Assembly (NCBI GenBank): GCA_016191205.1
Contig: JACPPB010000016.1
Span: 1-36,776 of the forward strand
DNA: 36,776 nucleotides
From: Gammaproteobacteria bacterium
GTDB taxonomy: Bacteria; Pseudomonadota; Gammaproteobacteria; Pseudomonadales; Porticoccaceae
Direction of reading: 5' to 3'
This document shows positions 10,306 through 19,649 of this stretch, piece after piece. The notes below the pieces were generated by a model. That model saw only the letters and a program-made list of their open reading frames with translations, was not told where the DNA came from and did not search any database. The position numbers and the translations under genes are program-made. The first letter of the stretch is position 1, and every line of letters begins with the position of its first letter.

Positions 10306-11222
10306 GTGCGCCGCAACAGCCGGTGGAAGCGGCCATTGCCGCGGTAACCAGCGTCGTACTGGGCAAGGAGCGCCAGATCCGGCTCGCCCTGGCCTGTCTG
10401 CTGGCGCGGGGTCACCTTCTGATCGAAGACGTGCCGGGCACCGGCAAGACCACGCTGGCGCAGGCCCTGGCGCGCGTGCTGGGTCTGAGTTATGGCCGCA
10501 TCCAGTTCACCAGTGATCTGTTACCCGCCGACATCATCGGTATCTCGGTCTATCAGCGCGAACAGGGGAGTTTCGAATTCCATCCCGGGCCGGTGTTCAA
10601 CCAGCTGATCCTGGCAGACGAGATCAATCGCAGCACTCCCAAGACCCAGAGCGCCTTGCTGGAAGCCATGGCCGAAGGACAGGTGAGTGTGGAAGGCGAG
10701 ACCCGCGCGCTGCCACAGCCGTTCTTCGTGATCGCGACCCAGAATCCCGGTACCCAGTACGGCACCTTTCCGCTACCGGAATCGCAACTGGACCGTTTTC
10801 TGATGCGACTGCATCTGGGTTATCCGGACGCCGAATCCGAACGCGAATTGCTGGCCGGGACCAATCCGCGCCTGCGCCTGCCGGGTCTGCCCCGGGTACT
10901 GGATGACGCGCGGCTTGCCGCGCTGCAAGCGCGGGTCGACAAGATACAGGCGACGCCCGCGCTGATCGGCTATGTGCAGCGGCTGGTGCATCACACGCGC
11001 CAGTTGCCGGACTGCGAACACGGCGTTTCGCCGCGCGGCGGGCTGGCGCTGTTGCAGGGCGCGCGCGCCTGGGCCTTCATGGCGGGCCGCTCCCACGTGA
11101 TTCCCGAGGATGTGCAGGCGGTGTTCGGCCCGGTGATCGCCCATCGTCTGCACAGCGCGGCGGGTGGTGAACCCGCGATCGCGGCGGCGCAGCGGGTGTT
11201 GAATGCAGTGGATATCCTGTAG
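10302..11222 (+). CDS. MoxR family AAA+ ATPase
   Basis: MoxR ATPases are chaperone-like AAA+ proteins thought to help assemble complexes or metal centres, often with von Willebrand A or DUF58 proteins. From a TTG at 10302 the product has 306 residues. Walker A is VPGTGKTT (44-51), Walker B is LILADEINR (102-110), and the family signatures TPKTQSALLEAMAEGQVS and ATQNP are intact. The TTG overlaps the metZ stop by four bases (cTTGAg). A GTG at 10323 is an alternative start. The same frame stays open upstream through metZ, but that part has no homology to the family. It is followed by its usual partners, DUF58 and transglutaminase genes. Confidence 0.9.
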   Translation: MSAPQQPVEAAIAAVTSVVLGKERQIRLALACLLARGHLLIEDVPGTGKTTLAQALARVLGLSYGRIQFTSDLLPADIIGISVYQREQGSFEFHPGPVFNQLILADEINRSTPKTQSALLEAMAEGQVSVEGETRALPQPFFVIATQNPGTQYGTFPLPESQLDRFLMRLHLGYPDAESERELLAGTNPRLRLPGLPRVLDDARLAALQARVDKIQATPALIGYVQRLVHHTRQLPDCEHGVSPRGGLALLQGARAWAFMAGRSHVIPEDVQAVFGPVIAHRLHSAAGGEPAIAAAQRVLNAVDIL

Positions 11223-11287
11223 TCCGTCGCGGTGTCAACGCGCCGCCCGCGCGCACGCCAGGGCTGCGATCCACCGGAGCTGTGCCC

Positions 11288-12256
11288 ATGCCCGGGCTGC
11301 GCGCCGCCTTCGCTAGACGCTATCAGCAGTGGCTCGACCGGCGCCTGCCGCCGGTGCCGTCCTGCCGTCTCGAAAACCGCCGGCTGTTCATTTTTCCGTC
11401 CGGCGCCGGCGCCCTATACGGCGCGCTTCTGGTGGTGCTCTGGCTGACCGCCACCAACTTTGAAAACAATCTGGTGTTCGGACTGACGTTTTTACTCGCC
11501 GGCCTGTTTGTGATCGCCATTTTTCACACCTACGGCAATATGCATGGACTGGAGATCGTCCCGCTGCGCGCCGGCACCGGCTTTGCGGGGCAGGACGTGG
11601 ATTTTGTCCTGGAAATTCGCAATGACGGTCGCCGCCCGCGCGAAAGCATCCGCCTGTCCTACGCCGGCGGCGAGACGCGCGAGATTCATCTCGGCGCCGG
11701 CGAGCGCCACCGGGTGCGGCTGCCGGCGCCCGCTGGCCAGCGCGGTTGGCTCGATCCGGGACGGCTGACGATCGCGAGCGTCTATCCGGTCGGTCTGCTG
11801 CGGGTCTGGAGTCATGTTCGCCTGGAGAGCCGGGCGCTGGTGTATCCGCGCCCGGTCGCCACCGGGCCCACGCCGCACGCGCGGCCGGCGGCGAGCGAGG
11901 CGGGCAGCGCGAGTATTCCCGGCCGCGAGGAATTTGCCACGCTGGAAAGTTATCGTCCCGGTGAGCCGAAAAGCCGCATCGCCTGGAAGCAGCATGCCCG
12001 CGGGCTCGGACTCCATACCAAACATTTCACCGATCCCGTCGATCAGCGTCGCTGGCTCGACTGGGACGATTTTCCGGGTCTGGATACCGAAGCGCGCCTG
12101 TCGCGCCTGTGCGGCGCGGCGCTGGCCGCCGATGCCGGGTCGGAAGCCTACGGGCTGCGGCTGCCGGGTCAGGTGATTGCACCCGGCAGCGGGCGCCCGC
12201 ACCGGGACCAGGTATTGCGCGCACTCGCGCTGTTCGGTCTGGATGGACCGGGCTGA
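11288..12256 (+). CDS. DUF58 domain membrane protein
   Basis: DUF58 proteins are encoded beside MoxR and transglutaminase-like genes; their molecular role is not established. The 322-residue product has two N-terminal transmembrane segments (about residues 35-55 and 60-80 including LTFLLAGLFVIAIFH), an extracytoplasmic or cytoplasmic beta-rich middle, and the DUF58 signature LESYRPGEPKSRIAWKQHAR. I prefer the ATG at 11288, with CCGGAG about eight bases ahead, over a GTG six bases earlier. The stop overlaps the next start as TGATG. Confidence 0.88.
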   Translation: MPGLRAAFARRYQQWLDRRLPPVPSCRLENRRLFIFPSGAGALYGALLVVLWLTATNFENNLVFGLTFLLAGLFVIAIFHTYGNMHGLEIVPLRAGTGFAGQDVDFVLEIRNDGRRPRESIRLSYAGGETREIHLGAGERHRVRLPAPAGQRGWLDPGRLTIASVYPVGLLRVWSHVRLESRALVYPRPVATGPTPHARPAASEAGSASIPGREEFATLESYRPGEPKSRIAWKQHARGLGLHTKHFTDPVDQRRWLDWDDFPGLDTEARLSRLCGAALAADAGSEAYGLRLPGQVIAPGSGRPHRDQVLRALALFGLDGPG

Positions 12257-14250
12257 TGGAGCCAGTCTGGCAGATTCCCCGGCCGGCGCTGTTCTGGCTG
12301 CTGTTTACCGAAGTGGCGCTGGCCGGCCTGCATGCCGATCACCTGACACTCTGGCTGCTCGGGGCGGGCGCTCTGGTGCTGGGCTGGCGTGTCCAGATTT
12401 ATCGCGGTGTATGGCATTACCCGGGTCCCTGGGCCAAGGCTGTCCTGGTGCTGATGTGCGGTGGCGCCATTCTCGCGTCCTACGGACGCCTGTACGGCCT
12501 GGAACCCATGGTGGCGCTGCTGTGGAGCGGTTTCATCCTCAAGTTGCTGGAAATGCAGCGCCGCCGCGACGCCCTGATCCTGGTCTGCCTCGGCTACTTC
12601 GTCGCCGTCACCCAATGCCTGTTCTCGCAAACGCCGGGTACCGCGCTCGGGACGCTCGGCGGCGTGTTGCTGGTCACCGTGGTGCTTGCCGCCCTGCATC
12701 GCCGCGCGGAGGCGGGTTACTGGCGACCGGTGCGCACCGCCGCAGCGCTGCTGGCCGAGGCGGTGCCACTGATGCTGATCCTGTTTCTGGTGATGCCGCG
12801 CCTGGGTTCGCTGTGGACCGTGCCCCAGCCGCGCCAGGGCGCGATCGGCGTCAGCGATGTGCTCGCGCCCGGCGACCTGAGCCGGTTGGGGGCTTCGGGA
12901 GAGGTAGCGTTCCGGGTGAAATTCGATGGCACGCCGCCGCCCCACAATCAGCTTTACTGGCGCGGTCTGGTGCTGTCGCGCTTCGATGGTCGCAACTGGT
13001 CGCGCATCGAACCCGGACTCGATGCGGACGCCGGTGCGTCCCGGCGGGGCGGCGCGGGGCCGCAGCCCTGGGAGAGCGCCGTGCAGCGGCTGGGCGCACC
13101 GCGGCATTACCGGATGATTCTCGAACCCTCGGGCGAAAACTGGCTGTTTGCCCTGGAAACACCGGTCCCGGAAAGCCCGGACGTGACCCTCAATGACGAC
13201 CTGACGCTGACCCGCGCGACGCCGGTAGCGTCCCGCTGGAGTCACAGTCTCACTTCGTGGATGGATTACCGCGCCGCGGCCGGGGGTCTCGGGGACGGCC
13301 GCCGGGCGCTGGAAACCATGCTCCCCGGCGTGGCCAATCCGCGCACCCGCGAGCTTGCCGCCCGCTGGCGGGGCGAAGTGGATTCCGATGCGGCGCTGGT
13401 CGAGCGCGTGCTGGCGCTCTACAACCGCGACTATGTCTACAGCCTGGAAGCACCGCTGCTCGGTCGCGATTCGGTCGATGAATTTCTCTGGCGGACCAGG
13501 CGTGGCTTCTGCGAGCATTTTGCCGGCAGCTTCGTCTTCATCATGCGTGCCGCCGGCGTACCGGCGCGGGTCGTGGTCGGCTACCAGGGCGGTGAATACC
13601 ATCCCGACGCCAGCTATCTGACCGTGCATCAGTACGACGCCCACGCCTGGGCCGAAGTCTGGCTCGCCGGGCGCGGCTGGGTGCGCGTGGATCCCACTGC
13701 CGCGGTGGCGCCGGAGCGGATCGAATTCAGCGTCGCCGACCTGCTGGGTGGCGAACGGGCCTTCCTCGCCGATTCGCCGCTCTCCCTGGTGCGTTTTCGC
13801 GGGATTCGCTGGCTCGACCGGCTGCGCCTGCAGCTCGATTACTACGACTATCTGTGGGCGCAATGGGTGCTGGGTTACGAGTACCGGCAGGAACGTCTGT
13901 TGACCGGATGGCTGGGCGCCTGGGATCCCTGGCGGCTGGGTTTTTTCATCCTGGGCGCCGGTGCCCTGGCGTTACTGCCGGTTCTGTTCGGGCAACTGCG
14001 CCTGGCACGGCGCCCGCCGCGCCCGCCGCTGGAACGACTGTTCGAGCGCTATTGCCGCCAGCTCGCGCGCCGCGGCGTCACGCGCGCACCAGGGGAGGCG
14101 CCGCGCGCACTGGCGGAGCGCGTGGCGCGGGAACGTCCCGCGCTGGGGACGGATGCCGCCGCCATCAGTGCCTTGCTGGAGGAAGGCCTGTATGGCGGCG
14201 GAGAGCCGGATCTTGCCGACCTCCGGCAACGTATTCGGCGCCTCGGATAA
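12256..14250 (+). CDS. tgpA: TgpA-type membrane transglutaminase-like protein
   Basis: This resembles P. aeruginosa TgpA, a membrane protein with a periplasmic transglutaminase-like domain. The 664-residue product has about six N-terminal transmembrane segments (DUF3488 region), a periplasmic domain, and an intact Cys-His-Asp triad: C419 in RRGFCEHFAG, H463 in YDAHAWAEVW and D479 in RVDPTAAV. A single transmembrane segment follows (LGFFILGAGALALLPVLFG), then a short cytoplasmic DUF4129-like tail. The ATG overlaps the DUF58 stop. The trio MoxR-DUF58-TgpA is a recognised association; the substrate is unknown. Confidence 0.88.
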   Translation: MEPVWQIPRPALFWLLFTEVALAGLHADHLTLWLLGAGALVLGWRVQIYRGVWHYPGPWAKAVLVLMCGGAILASYGRLYGLEPMVALLWSGFILKLLEMQRRRDALILVCLGYFVAVTQCLFSQTPGTALGTLGGVLLVTVVLAALHRRAEAGYWRPVRTAAALLAEAVPLMLILFLVMPRLGSLWTVPQPRQGAIGVSDVLAPGDLSRLGASGEVAFRVKFDGTPPPHNQLYWRGLVLSRFDGRNWSRIEPGLDADAGASRRGGAGPQPWESAVQRLGAPRHYRMILEPSGENWLFALETPVPESPDVTLNDDLTLTRATPVASRWSHSLTSWMDYRAAAGGLGDGRRALETMLPGVANPRTRELAARWRGEVDSDAALVERVLALYNRDYVYSLEAPLLGRDSVDEFLWRTRRGFCEHFAGSFVFIMRAAGVPARVVVGYQGGEYHPDASYLTVHQYDAHAWAEVWLAGRGWVRVDPTAAVAPERIEFSVADLLGGERAFLADSPLSLVRFRGIRWLDRLRLQLDYYDYLWAQWVLGYEYRQERLLTGWLGAWDPWRLGFFILGAGALALLPVLFGQLRLARRPPRPPLERLFERYCRQLARRGVTRAPGEAPRALAERVARERPALGTDAAAISALLEEGLYGGGEPDLADLRQRIRRLG

Positions 14251-14365
14251 TGGCCTGCACGGCGTCCCAACGCCCGGCATTTTGCTCCACAATAGCGGCC
14301 GCCCCGGCGCCCAGGCGTTGCGGTGCGTGCGACTCCCGCATCCGGACGGCAAATGCCGGCTGACG

Positions 14366-14395
14366 TTGTCTGGTGCGCCTGGGGAAAACCATAAT
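14366..14395 (+). promoter_or_regulatory. Candidate promoter for the RND efflux pair
   Basis: TTGTCT (14366-14371) and CATAAT (14390-14395) are separated by 18 bases and lie just ahead of the adaptor ATG at 14408. If used, the transcript would have a very short leader. No repressor gene or obvious operator palindrome accompanies it. Confidence 0.3.
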
Positions 14396-14407
14396 CAACG
14401 GGGTTTT

Positions 14408-15478
14408 ATGATGGATTTTTGGGTTGATGTCCGCGGCTCGAGGGGAGCCACGGGTAGGGTGATGGCAGCCGCGCTGCTGGTGCTGTCTGGCGCGGTTGCC
14501 GGGCTGCCGGCCTTCGGCGCCGCCGAGCAGTACACCGTCAAGGCGCAGCCGGTTGCGGACATGAAGTCACTGTTTGCCATCGTGCAAACGGTGCGGGTGA
14601 CACCGGCGCGCGCGCGGATCGGCGGCACCATCGTCGAACTGGTTACCGACGAGGGACAGGTGGTCGAAGCCGGACAGGTGCTGGCGCGGGTAAGGGATCC
14701 CAAACAGGGCATGCAGGTCGAGGCGTCCCAATCCAAGCTGAACTCCCTTTACGCCCAGCTGGAGCTGGCTAACGCGACATTCACGCGGGTGTCCACCCTG
14801 TATCAGGGCGGCAAGATCAGCAAGGCGGCCTACGATGAGGCGCGTACGCAGGTCGATGTCATCACCGCCGATATCGCCGCCGCCAAGTCCGATCAGGCGG
14901 TGATTCGTGAAGCACAGACCGAGGGTCAGGTGCTGGCGCCGGTGCATGGTCGCGTGCTCAAGGTGAATGTCACACTGGGCGGGGTGATACTGCCCGGAGA
15001 GGCGGTGGCCAGCATCGCGGCCGAGAGTTATGTGCTGCGCCTGATGCTGCCCGAACGCCACGCGCGCTTCATCAAGTTGGGCGACAAGGTGCTGGTGGGC
15101 GACCGGGGCATGCTGGATCCCGCGTTCGCACTGAAGCAGGGCGAACGCCGCGAAGGCCGGATAGTCCAGATTTATCCCGAGTTGGCCAACGGCCGTGTCG
15201 CCGCCGATGTGGAGGTCACCGGGCTGGGTGATTTCTTTGTCGGCGAACGTGTGCGCGTATGGGTGGCGTCCGATGCCAGGGACGCACTGGTGGTGCCGCC
15301 CGTGTACATCTACCAGCGTTATGGCCTGAGTTATGTGCGGCTGGCCGGTGGCGCGGAAGTCGTCGTGCAGCCCGGCATGACGGTGGCAACGGGCGTCGAG
15401 GTGCTGGCGGGGTTACGGGAAGGCGATGTGCTGTTGGCGCCCCCGCCCCCGGTTGATGTCGCCGGCCCGGAGCGCTGA
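14408..15478 (+). CDS. RND efflux periplasmic adaptor (HlyD/AcrA family)
   Basis: Membrane-fusion proteins link an RND pump in the inner membrane to an outer-membrane channel. The 356-residue product has an N-terminal hydrophobic export signal (about residues 19-38, ending near FGAAEQ). A lipoyl-like half-motif follows (GGTIVELVTDEGQVVEAGQV), then an alpha-hairpin (about 98-160) and the second lipoyl half (VLAPVHGRVLKVNVTLGGVI), then beta-barrel and membrane-proximal domains. There is no lipobox cysteine. The ATG at 14408 is followed at once by a second ATG; either could be used. The RND gene begins two bases after the stop. Confidence 0.88.
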   Translation: MMDFWVDVRGSRGATGRVMAAALLVLSGAVAGLPAFGAAEQYTVKAQPVADMKSLFAIVQTVRVTPARARIGGTIVELVTDEGQVVEAGQVLARVRDPKQGMQVEASQSKLNSLYAQLELANATFTRVSTLYQGGKISKAAYDEARTQVDVITADIAAAKSDQAVIREAQTEGQVLAPVHGRVLKVNVTLGGVILPGEAVASIAAESYVLRLMLPERHARFIKLGDKVLVGDRGMLDPAFALKQGERREGRIVQIYPELANGRVAADVEVTGLGDFFVGERVRVWVASDARDALVVPPVYIYQRYGLSYVRLAGGAEVVVQPGMTVATGVEVLAGLREGDVLLAPPPPVDVAGPER

Positions 15479-15480
15479 GC

Positions 15481-18400
15481 GTGGCGGGGTCAGGTTTTGC
15501 CGGGCGGATCACCCAGGCGTTCGCGCATTCCACGCTGACGCCATTGATTATCGTGGTGTCCCTGGTGCTGGGTGCGATGGCGCTCACCAGCATGCCCCAG
15601 GAGGAAGACCCGCAAATCACCGTGCCCTTCGTGGATGTCTTCATCAGCACCTCGGGGCTGAAAGCCGACGATGTCGTCGAACTGGTGACCAAGCCGTTCG
15701 AGGACATCCTGAAAGGTATCGACAACGTCGAGCACACCTATTCGACCACCCGGGACGATGGCGTGGTCTTCACCATCCGCTTCGACGCGCGTTTCGATGA
15801 CGATATCGCGGTGGCGCGCGTGAACGATGCCATCGATGCCAATCGCTATCGCATGCCGCCGAACATCCAGGAGCCCCTGGTGATCGGCCGCAGCATCGAC
15901 GATGTGGCCGTGATCGTGCTCACGCTGGCGCCCAAGCCCGGTAATGAAGGGCGCTGGCAATGGGGCGCGCTCTACGATCTCGCCGAAGAGCTGCAACACG
16001 AGCTGGTGAAGGGCAGCAACGTCGGGCTGACTTATATCGTGGGTGGCAAGCCCCAGGAAGTGCGCATCGAGCCCGACCCCGAACTGTTGTCGGTCTACGG
16101 CGTGACGCTGAATCAACTGGTCGCCAAGATCCGCAGCGCGAATCAGACCTTCGTGGCCGGCAGTCTCAGCGGCGAAAACAAGCTGGAGCCGGTCATTGTC
16201 GGGCACAGCCTGCAGAACAATGCGGATATTGGCCTCCTTGTCGTCACCACTCAGGACGGCAGACCGGTTTATGTGCGCGACGTGGCGCGGGTGATGATCG
16301 GCGAGGGCATCGCCACGCAGCGCGCCTGGAGTCTGACCCCGAGCACGGGCGCGGATGGCGTGCGGACGTTTCAGAGTCTGCCGGCCGTAACGCTGGCGAT
16401 CGCCAAGCGCAAGGGCTCGAACGGCGTGCAGATCAGCGAGGACGTACTGAAGCGACTCGAGCTTGTGCGCGGCCGGCTGATTCCCGAGGGCGTCGATGTC
16501 CTGGTCAGCCGCGATTACGGCGAGACCGCGCGCCACAAGTCCCACGAAATGATGCTGCACCTGGTCCTGGCGACCGTGGCCATCATCCTGATCATGGTCG
16601 GCTTTCTGGGCTGGCGCGAAGGCGTGGTGGTGCTGATCGTCATCCCTTCCACGATTTTGCTGACCTTTTTCGTGTGCTGGCTGTTCGGCATCACCCTCAA
16701 CCGGCTGACCATGTACGGCATTATTTTTTCGGTGGCCATCCTTGCCGATGATGCCATCGTGATCACCGAGAACATATCGCGGCACTGGCGGATGTTGAAT
16801 GGCCGCACCTGGACCGAAGCGGCGGTGGACGCGGTGGCGGAAGTGGGCAACCCCACCATCATCGCGACGCTCACCGTCGTCATGGCGATGTTGCCGCTGC
16901 TGTTCGTGAAGGGATTTGTCGGCCCCTTTCTACAACCGATTCCGGTCGCGGCCATTGCGGCCATGCTGTTTTCGCTGCTGCTGGCGGTCACGGTGGCGCC
17001 CTGGGCGATGCTGCGACTCACCCACCGCAGCGACGACTCGGGGCTGATCGGCGTGGGCGAAGCGGCACTTTCGCCGGTCGGTCCAGTCCATGACGAAGAA
17101 GCCTCCGGCGGCTTTTTCGGCAGACTGTTCCGGCGCTGCGCCGGCGGCCTGTTGCTCACCCCGCGCCGGGCGCGCCTGACGTTTTTCGGCGTGGTGCTGC
17201 TGACATTGCTCACGTTTCTCATGCCGTATTTCAAGCTGGTACTGTTCAAGATCATGCCGTTTGACGACAAACAGGACATCCAGATCCAGATCGATTTGCC
17301 CGAGGGCTCGACGCTGGAGGCCACCGAGCGGGTTTTGCAGCAGATGGCCGGGCTGGTGAGCGATATTCCGGAAATCCAGAACATGCAGATTTATGCGGGT
17401 GGCTCCGGCCCCTTCGATTTTTATGGGCTGGTGCGCCAGGACTACATGCGCAGCCTGCCCGAGCAGGGTGAACTGCGTCTGCGCCTGCTGTCTACCTGGA
17501 ACCGGGATCGGGAAAGTCACGATATCTCCCTCGTGATCCGCGAACGTCTGAAACATCTGAAGCTGCCGGAAAACGGCGTCGTGAAAATTGTCGAGGCACC
17601 GCCGGGACCGCCAGCGCCCTACATCGTCATCGCGGAAATTTACGGTCCGGATGCCGACACGCGGCGGGCGACGGCACGCCAGATTCGCAAGCTGATCGAT
17701 CAGGTTCCCGAACTCGCGCAAAGTGACGATTCCTTCGGCAATCCTACGCAGCGGCTGCGGGTGTCCATCGACCAGGAGAGTCTGGAATTCCATCAGATCG
17801 ATGAGGGCGCCGTTTACAGTACCCTCAAATCGCTGCTGAACGGTGAAGCCCTGGGCATTTCACAGCGCGATGACGGACAAAATCCACTGCCCATCGTCCT
17901 GCAGGAGCCCAGGGAATCCCTGTTTCTGGGTGAACGGCTGCTCTCCACGCCGATTTCGACCATGACCGGGGAGCTGCGCGAGCTGGGCGATGTCCTGCAC
18001 ATCGAGCGCGAGCCTGCGTCCTATCCGGTATTTCGTCGCGATGGTCGCTTCGCCGACATGGTGACCGCCGGCATCCGCGGCCTACCCTACGACGCGCCCA
18101 TGTACGCGTTGCACACAGTCGAACAACTGATCAAAAAAACCCAATGGCCGGGCGGTGAAACGCTGCCGGTGCGGTATTTCGGACAGCCGGACGACGAAAG
18201 CAAACCCTCGCTGCTGTGGATGGGTGAATGGGACGTGACCCGGGAAACCTTTGCGCAACTGGGCGCCGCGTTCGGCTATGCCCTGTTGGGAATTTATATC
18301 CTGGTCGTCGGCCAGTTCCGCAGCTTCAAAACGCCGCTGGTGGTATTGCTGCCGGTTCCGCTCAGTTTTTCCGGGATCATCGTCGGACACTGGATCATGG

Positions 18401-18744
18401 GTTCCACCTATTCCATGCCCTCGACCATCGGCCTCATCGCCTTGTCGGGAATCGTCGTGCGCAATTCGATTCTGTTGATCGAGTTTATCCAGGTGAACGT
18501 CCGCAATGGCGTGCCGATGCGGCGGGCCGCCCTTGAAGCGGGAGCCGTTCGCGCCAAACCCATCATTCTGACGGCATTGGCCGGGATTTCCGGGGGACTG
18601 TTCATTCTGCCCGACGCCATGTTGCATGGCATGGGTGTCGCACTGATCTTCGGACTGATTTCGTCCACCGTGCTGACGCTGATCGTGATTCCGGCGGTTT
18701 ACGTCTGGTTGCGCGACGATGGCATCGCCATAGCGGCGACTTGA
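15481..18744 (+). CDS. RND family efflux permease
   Basis: This is a proton-driven inner-membrane pump of the AcrB superfamily (1087 residues, full length, GTG start). Two repeats of about six transmembrane helices each flank large periplasmic loops. The proton-relay aspartate pair is present in ILADDAIVITEN (D423, D424). At the place of the TM10 lysine of AcrB the sequence reads GIVVRNSILLIEF, with arginine 994. An unusually acidic/variable cytoplasmic linker (about residues 515-545) sits between the halves. Substrate cannot be predicted; sequence does not resemble the heavy-metal CzcA or drug AcrB types closely enough to choose. No TolC-like gene is adjacent. Confidence 0.9.
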   Translation: MAGSGFAGRITQAFAHSTLTPLIIVVSLVLGAMALTSMPQEEDPQITVPFVDVFISTSGLKADDVVELVTKPFEDILKGIDNVEHTYSTTRDDGVVFTIRFDARFDDDIAVARVNDAIDANRYRMPPNIQEPLVIGRSIDDVAVIVLTLAPKPGNEGRWQWGALYDLAEELQHELVKGSNVGLTYIVGGKPQEVRIEPDPELLSVYGVTLNQLVAKIRSANQTFVAGSLSGENKLEPVIVGHSLQNNADIGLLVVTTQDGRPVYVRDVARVMIGEGIATQRAWSLTPSTGADGVRTFQSLPAVTLAIAKRKGSNGVQISEDVLKRLELVRGRLIPEGVDVLVSRDYGETARHKSHEMMLHLVLATVAIILIMVGFLGWREGVVVLIVIPSTILLTFFVCWLFGITLNRLTMYGIIFSVAILADDAIVITENISRHWRMLNGRTWTEAAVDAVAEVGNPTIIATLTVVMAMLPLLFVKGFVGPFLQPIPVAAIAAMLFSLLLAVTVAPWAMLRLTHRSDDSGLIGVGEAALSPVGPVHDEEASGGFFGRLFRRCAGGLLLTPRRARLTFFGVVLLTLLTFLMPYFKLVLFKIMPFDDKQDIQIQIDLPEGSTLEATERVLQQMAGLVSDIPEIQNMQIYAGGSGPFDFYGLVRQDYMRSLPEQGELRLRLLSTWNRDRESHDISLVIRERLKHLKLPENGVVKIVEAPPGPPAPYIVIAEIYGPDADTRRATARQIRKLIDQVPELAQSDDSFGNPTQRLRVSIDQESLEFHQIDEGAVYSTLKSLLNGEALGISQRDDGQNPLPIVLQEPRESLFLGERLLSTPISTMTGELRELGDVLHIEREPASYPVFRRDGRFADMVTAGIRGLPYDAPMYALHTVEQLIKKTQWPGGETLPVRYFGQPDDESKPSLLWMGEWDVTRETFAQLGAAFGYALLGIYILVVGQFRSFKTPLVVLLPVPLSFSGIIVGHWIMGSTYSMPSTIGLIALSGIVVRNSILLIEFIQVNVRNGVPMRRAALEAGAVRAKPIILTALAGISGGLFILPDAMLHGMGVALIFGLISSTVLTLIVIPAVYVWLRDDGIAIAAT

Positions 18745-18905
18745 CGGCGGTCAGTAAAACGATTTCGCTTTGACGTGTCCGGTGACGGTGCCGGACCTTA
18801 AAACGCGCGGACGGCTCCGACAGCGGCGGAGCCGGTGTTCGCGTGCGACAGCTTGCCCCGCAATTGCCCGCGATTTTCCCAGCTACATTTTGGAGTTTAT
18901 CGATT

Positions 18906-19649
18906 ATGTTCGAATGGATCGCCCAGCCCGAAGCCTGGATGGCACTGGCTACCCTGACCGCGCTGGAAGTCGTGCTCGGTATCGATAACATCATTTTTCT
19001 TGCGATTCTGGTGCAGCGCCTGCCTCGCGCGCGGCAGAAATCCGCGCGCCTTATCGGCCTCACCCTGGCGCTCGTGCTGCGCTTGATCCTGCTGACCTCG
19101 CTCGCCTGGCTGGTGAAGCTCACCACCGACCTGTTCACGGTGCTCGGTCAGGGTATCTCCGGGCGCGATCTGGTGCTGATCCTGGGAGGGCTGTTCCTGC
19201 TGGTCAAGGCGACCATGGAGATTGGGTACGAGATGGATGAACTGGATCCAGCGCACGAACTGGAGGTGCCGGGCCCACCCGGGCGAGCCAGTTACCCTCT
19301 GATGTTGATCCAGATTGGTCTGCTGGACCTGGTGTTCTCCCTGGATTCGGTCATCACTGCGGTCGGCATGGCGGATCACCTGCCAGTGATGGTCATCGCC
19401 GTCGTGATCGCGATTATTTTCATGATGCTGTTCGCGGGCGCGGTGGGTGATTTCATCACCAAACATCCGACCCTGAAAATGCTGGCGCTGTCGTTTCTGG
19501 TGCTGGTGGGCACGGCGCTGATCGCCGATGGTCTCGACTTCCACATTCCCAAAGGCTACATCTACTTTGCGATGGCGTTCAGCTTTGGCGTGGAAATTCT
19601 CAACCAGCGGGTGCGCGCCCGCCGCGCGCGGCAGAGTGCCGGGGCCTGA
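18906..19649 (+). CDS. TerC family integral membrane protein
   Basis: TerC proteins are multi-pass membrane proteins linked to tellurite resistance and, in several bacteria, to manganese export or metalation of exported proteins. The 247-residue product has about seven hydrophobic helices and the two family motifs with buried aspartates: LEVVLGIDNIIF (D27) and LDLVFSLDSVITAVGMAD (D147). The ATG at 18906 has GGAG ten bases ahead; the open frame upstream adds residues unlike the family. The stop abuts the marC-like ATG with no spacer. The 160 bases before it show a short imperfect hairpin after the RND stop but no clear T-run. Confidence 0.9.
   Translation: MFEWIAQPEAWMALATLTALEVVLGIDNIIFLAILVQRLPRARQKSARLIGLTLALVLRLILLTSLAWLVKLTTDLFTVLGQGISGRDLVLILGGLFLLVKATMEIGYEMDELDPAHELEVPGPPGRASYPLMLIQIGLLDLVFSLDSVITAVGMADHLPVMVIAVVIAIIFMMLFAGAVGDFITKHPTLKMLALSFLVLVGTALIADGLDFHIPKGYIYFAMAFSFGVEILNQRVRARRARQSAGA

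Noticed and set aside
18778-18810. GTCCGG...CCGGAC hairpin after the RND gene as a terminator
   Set aside because: Only a six-base stem with an eight-base loop and no T-run.
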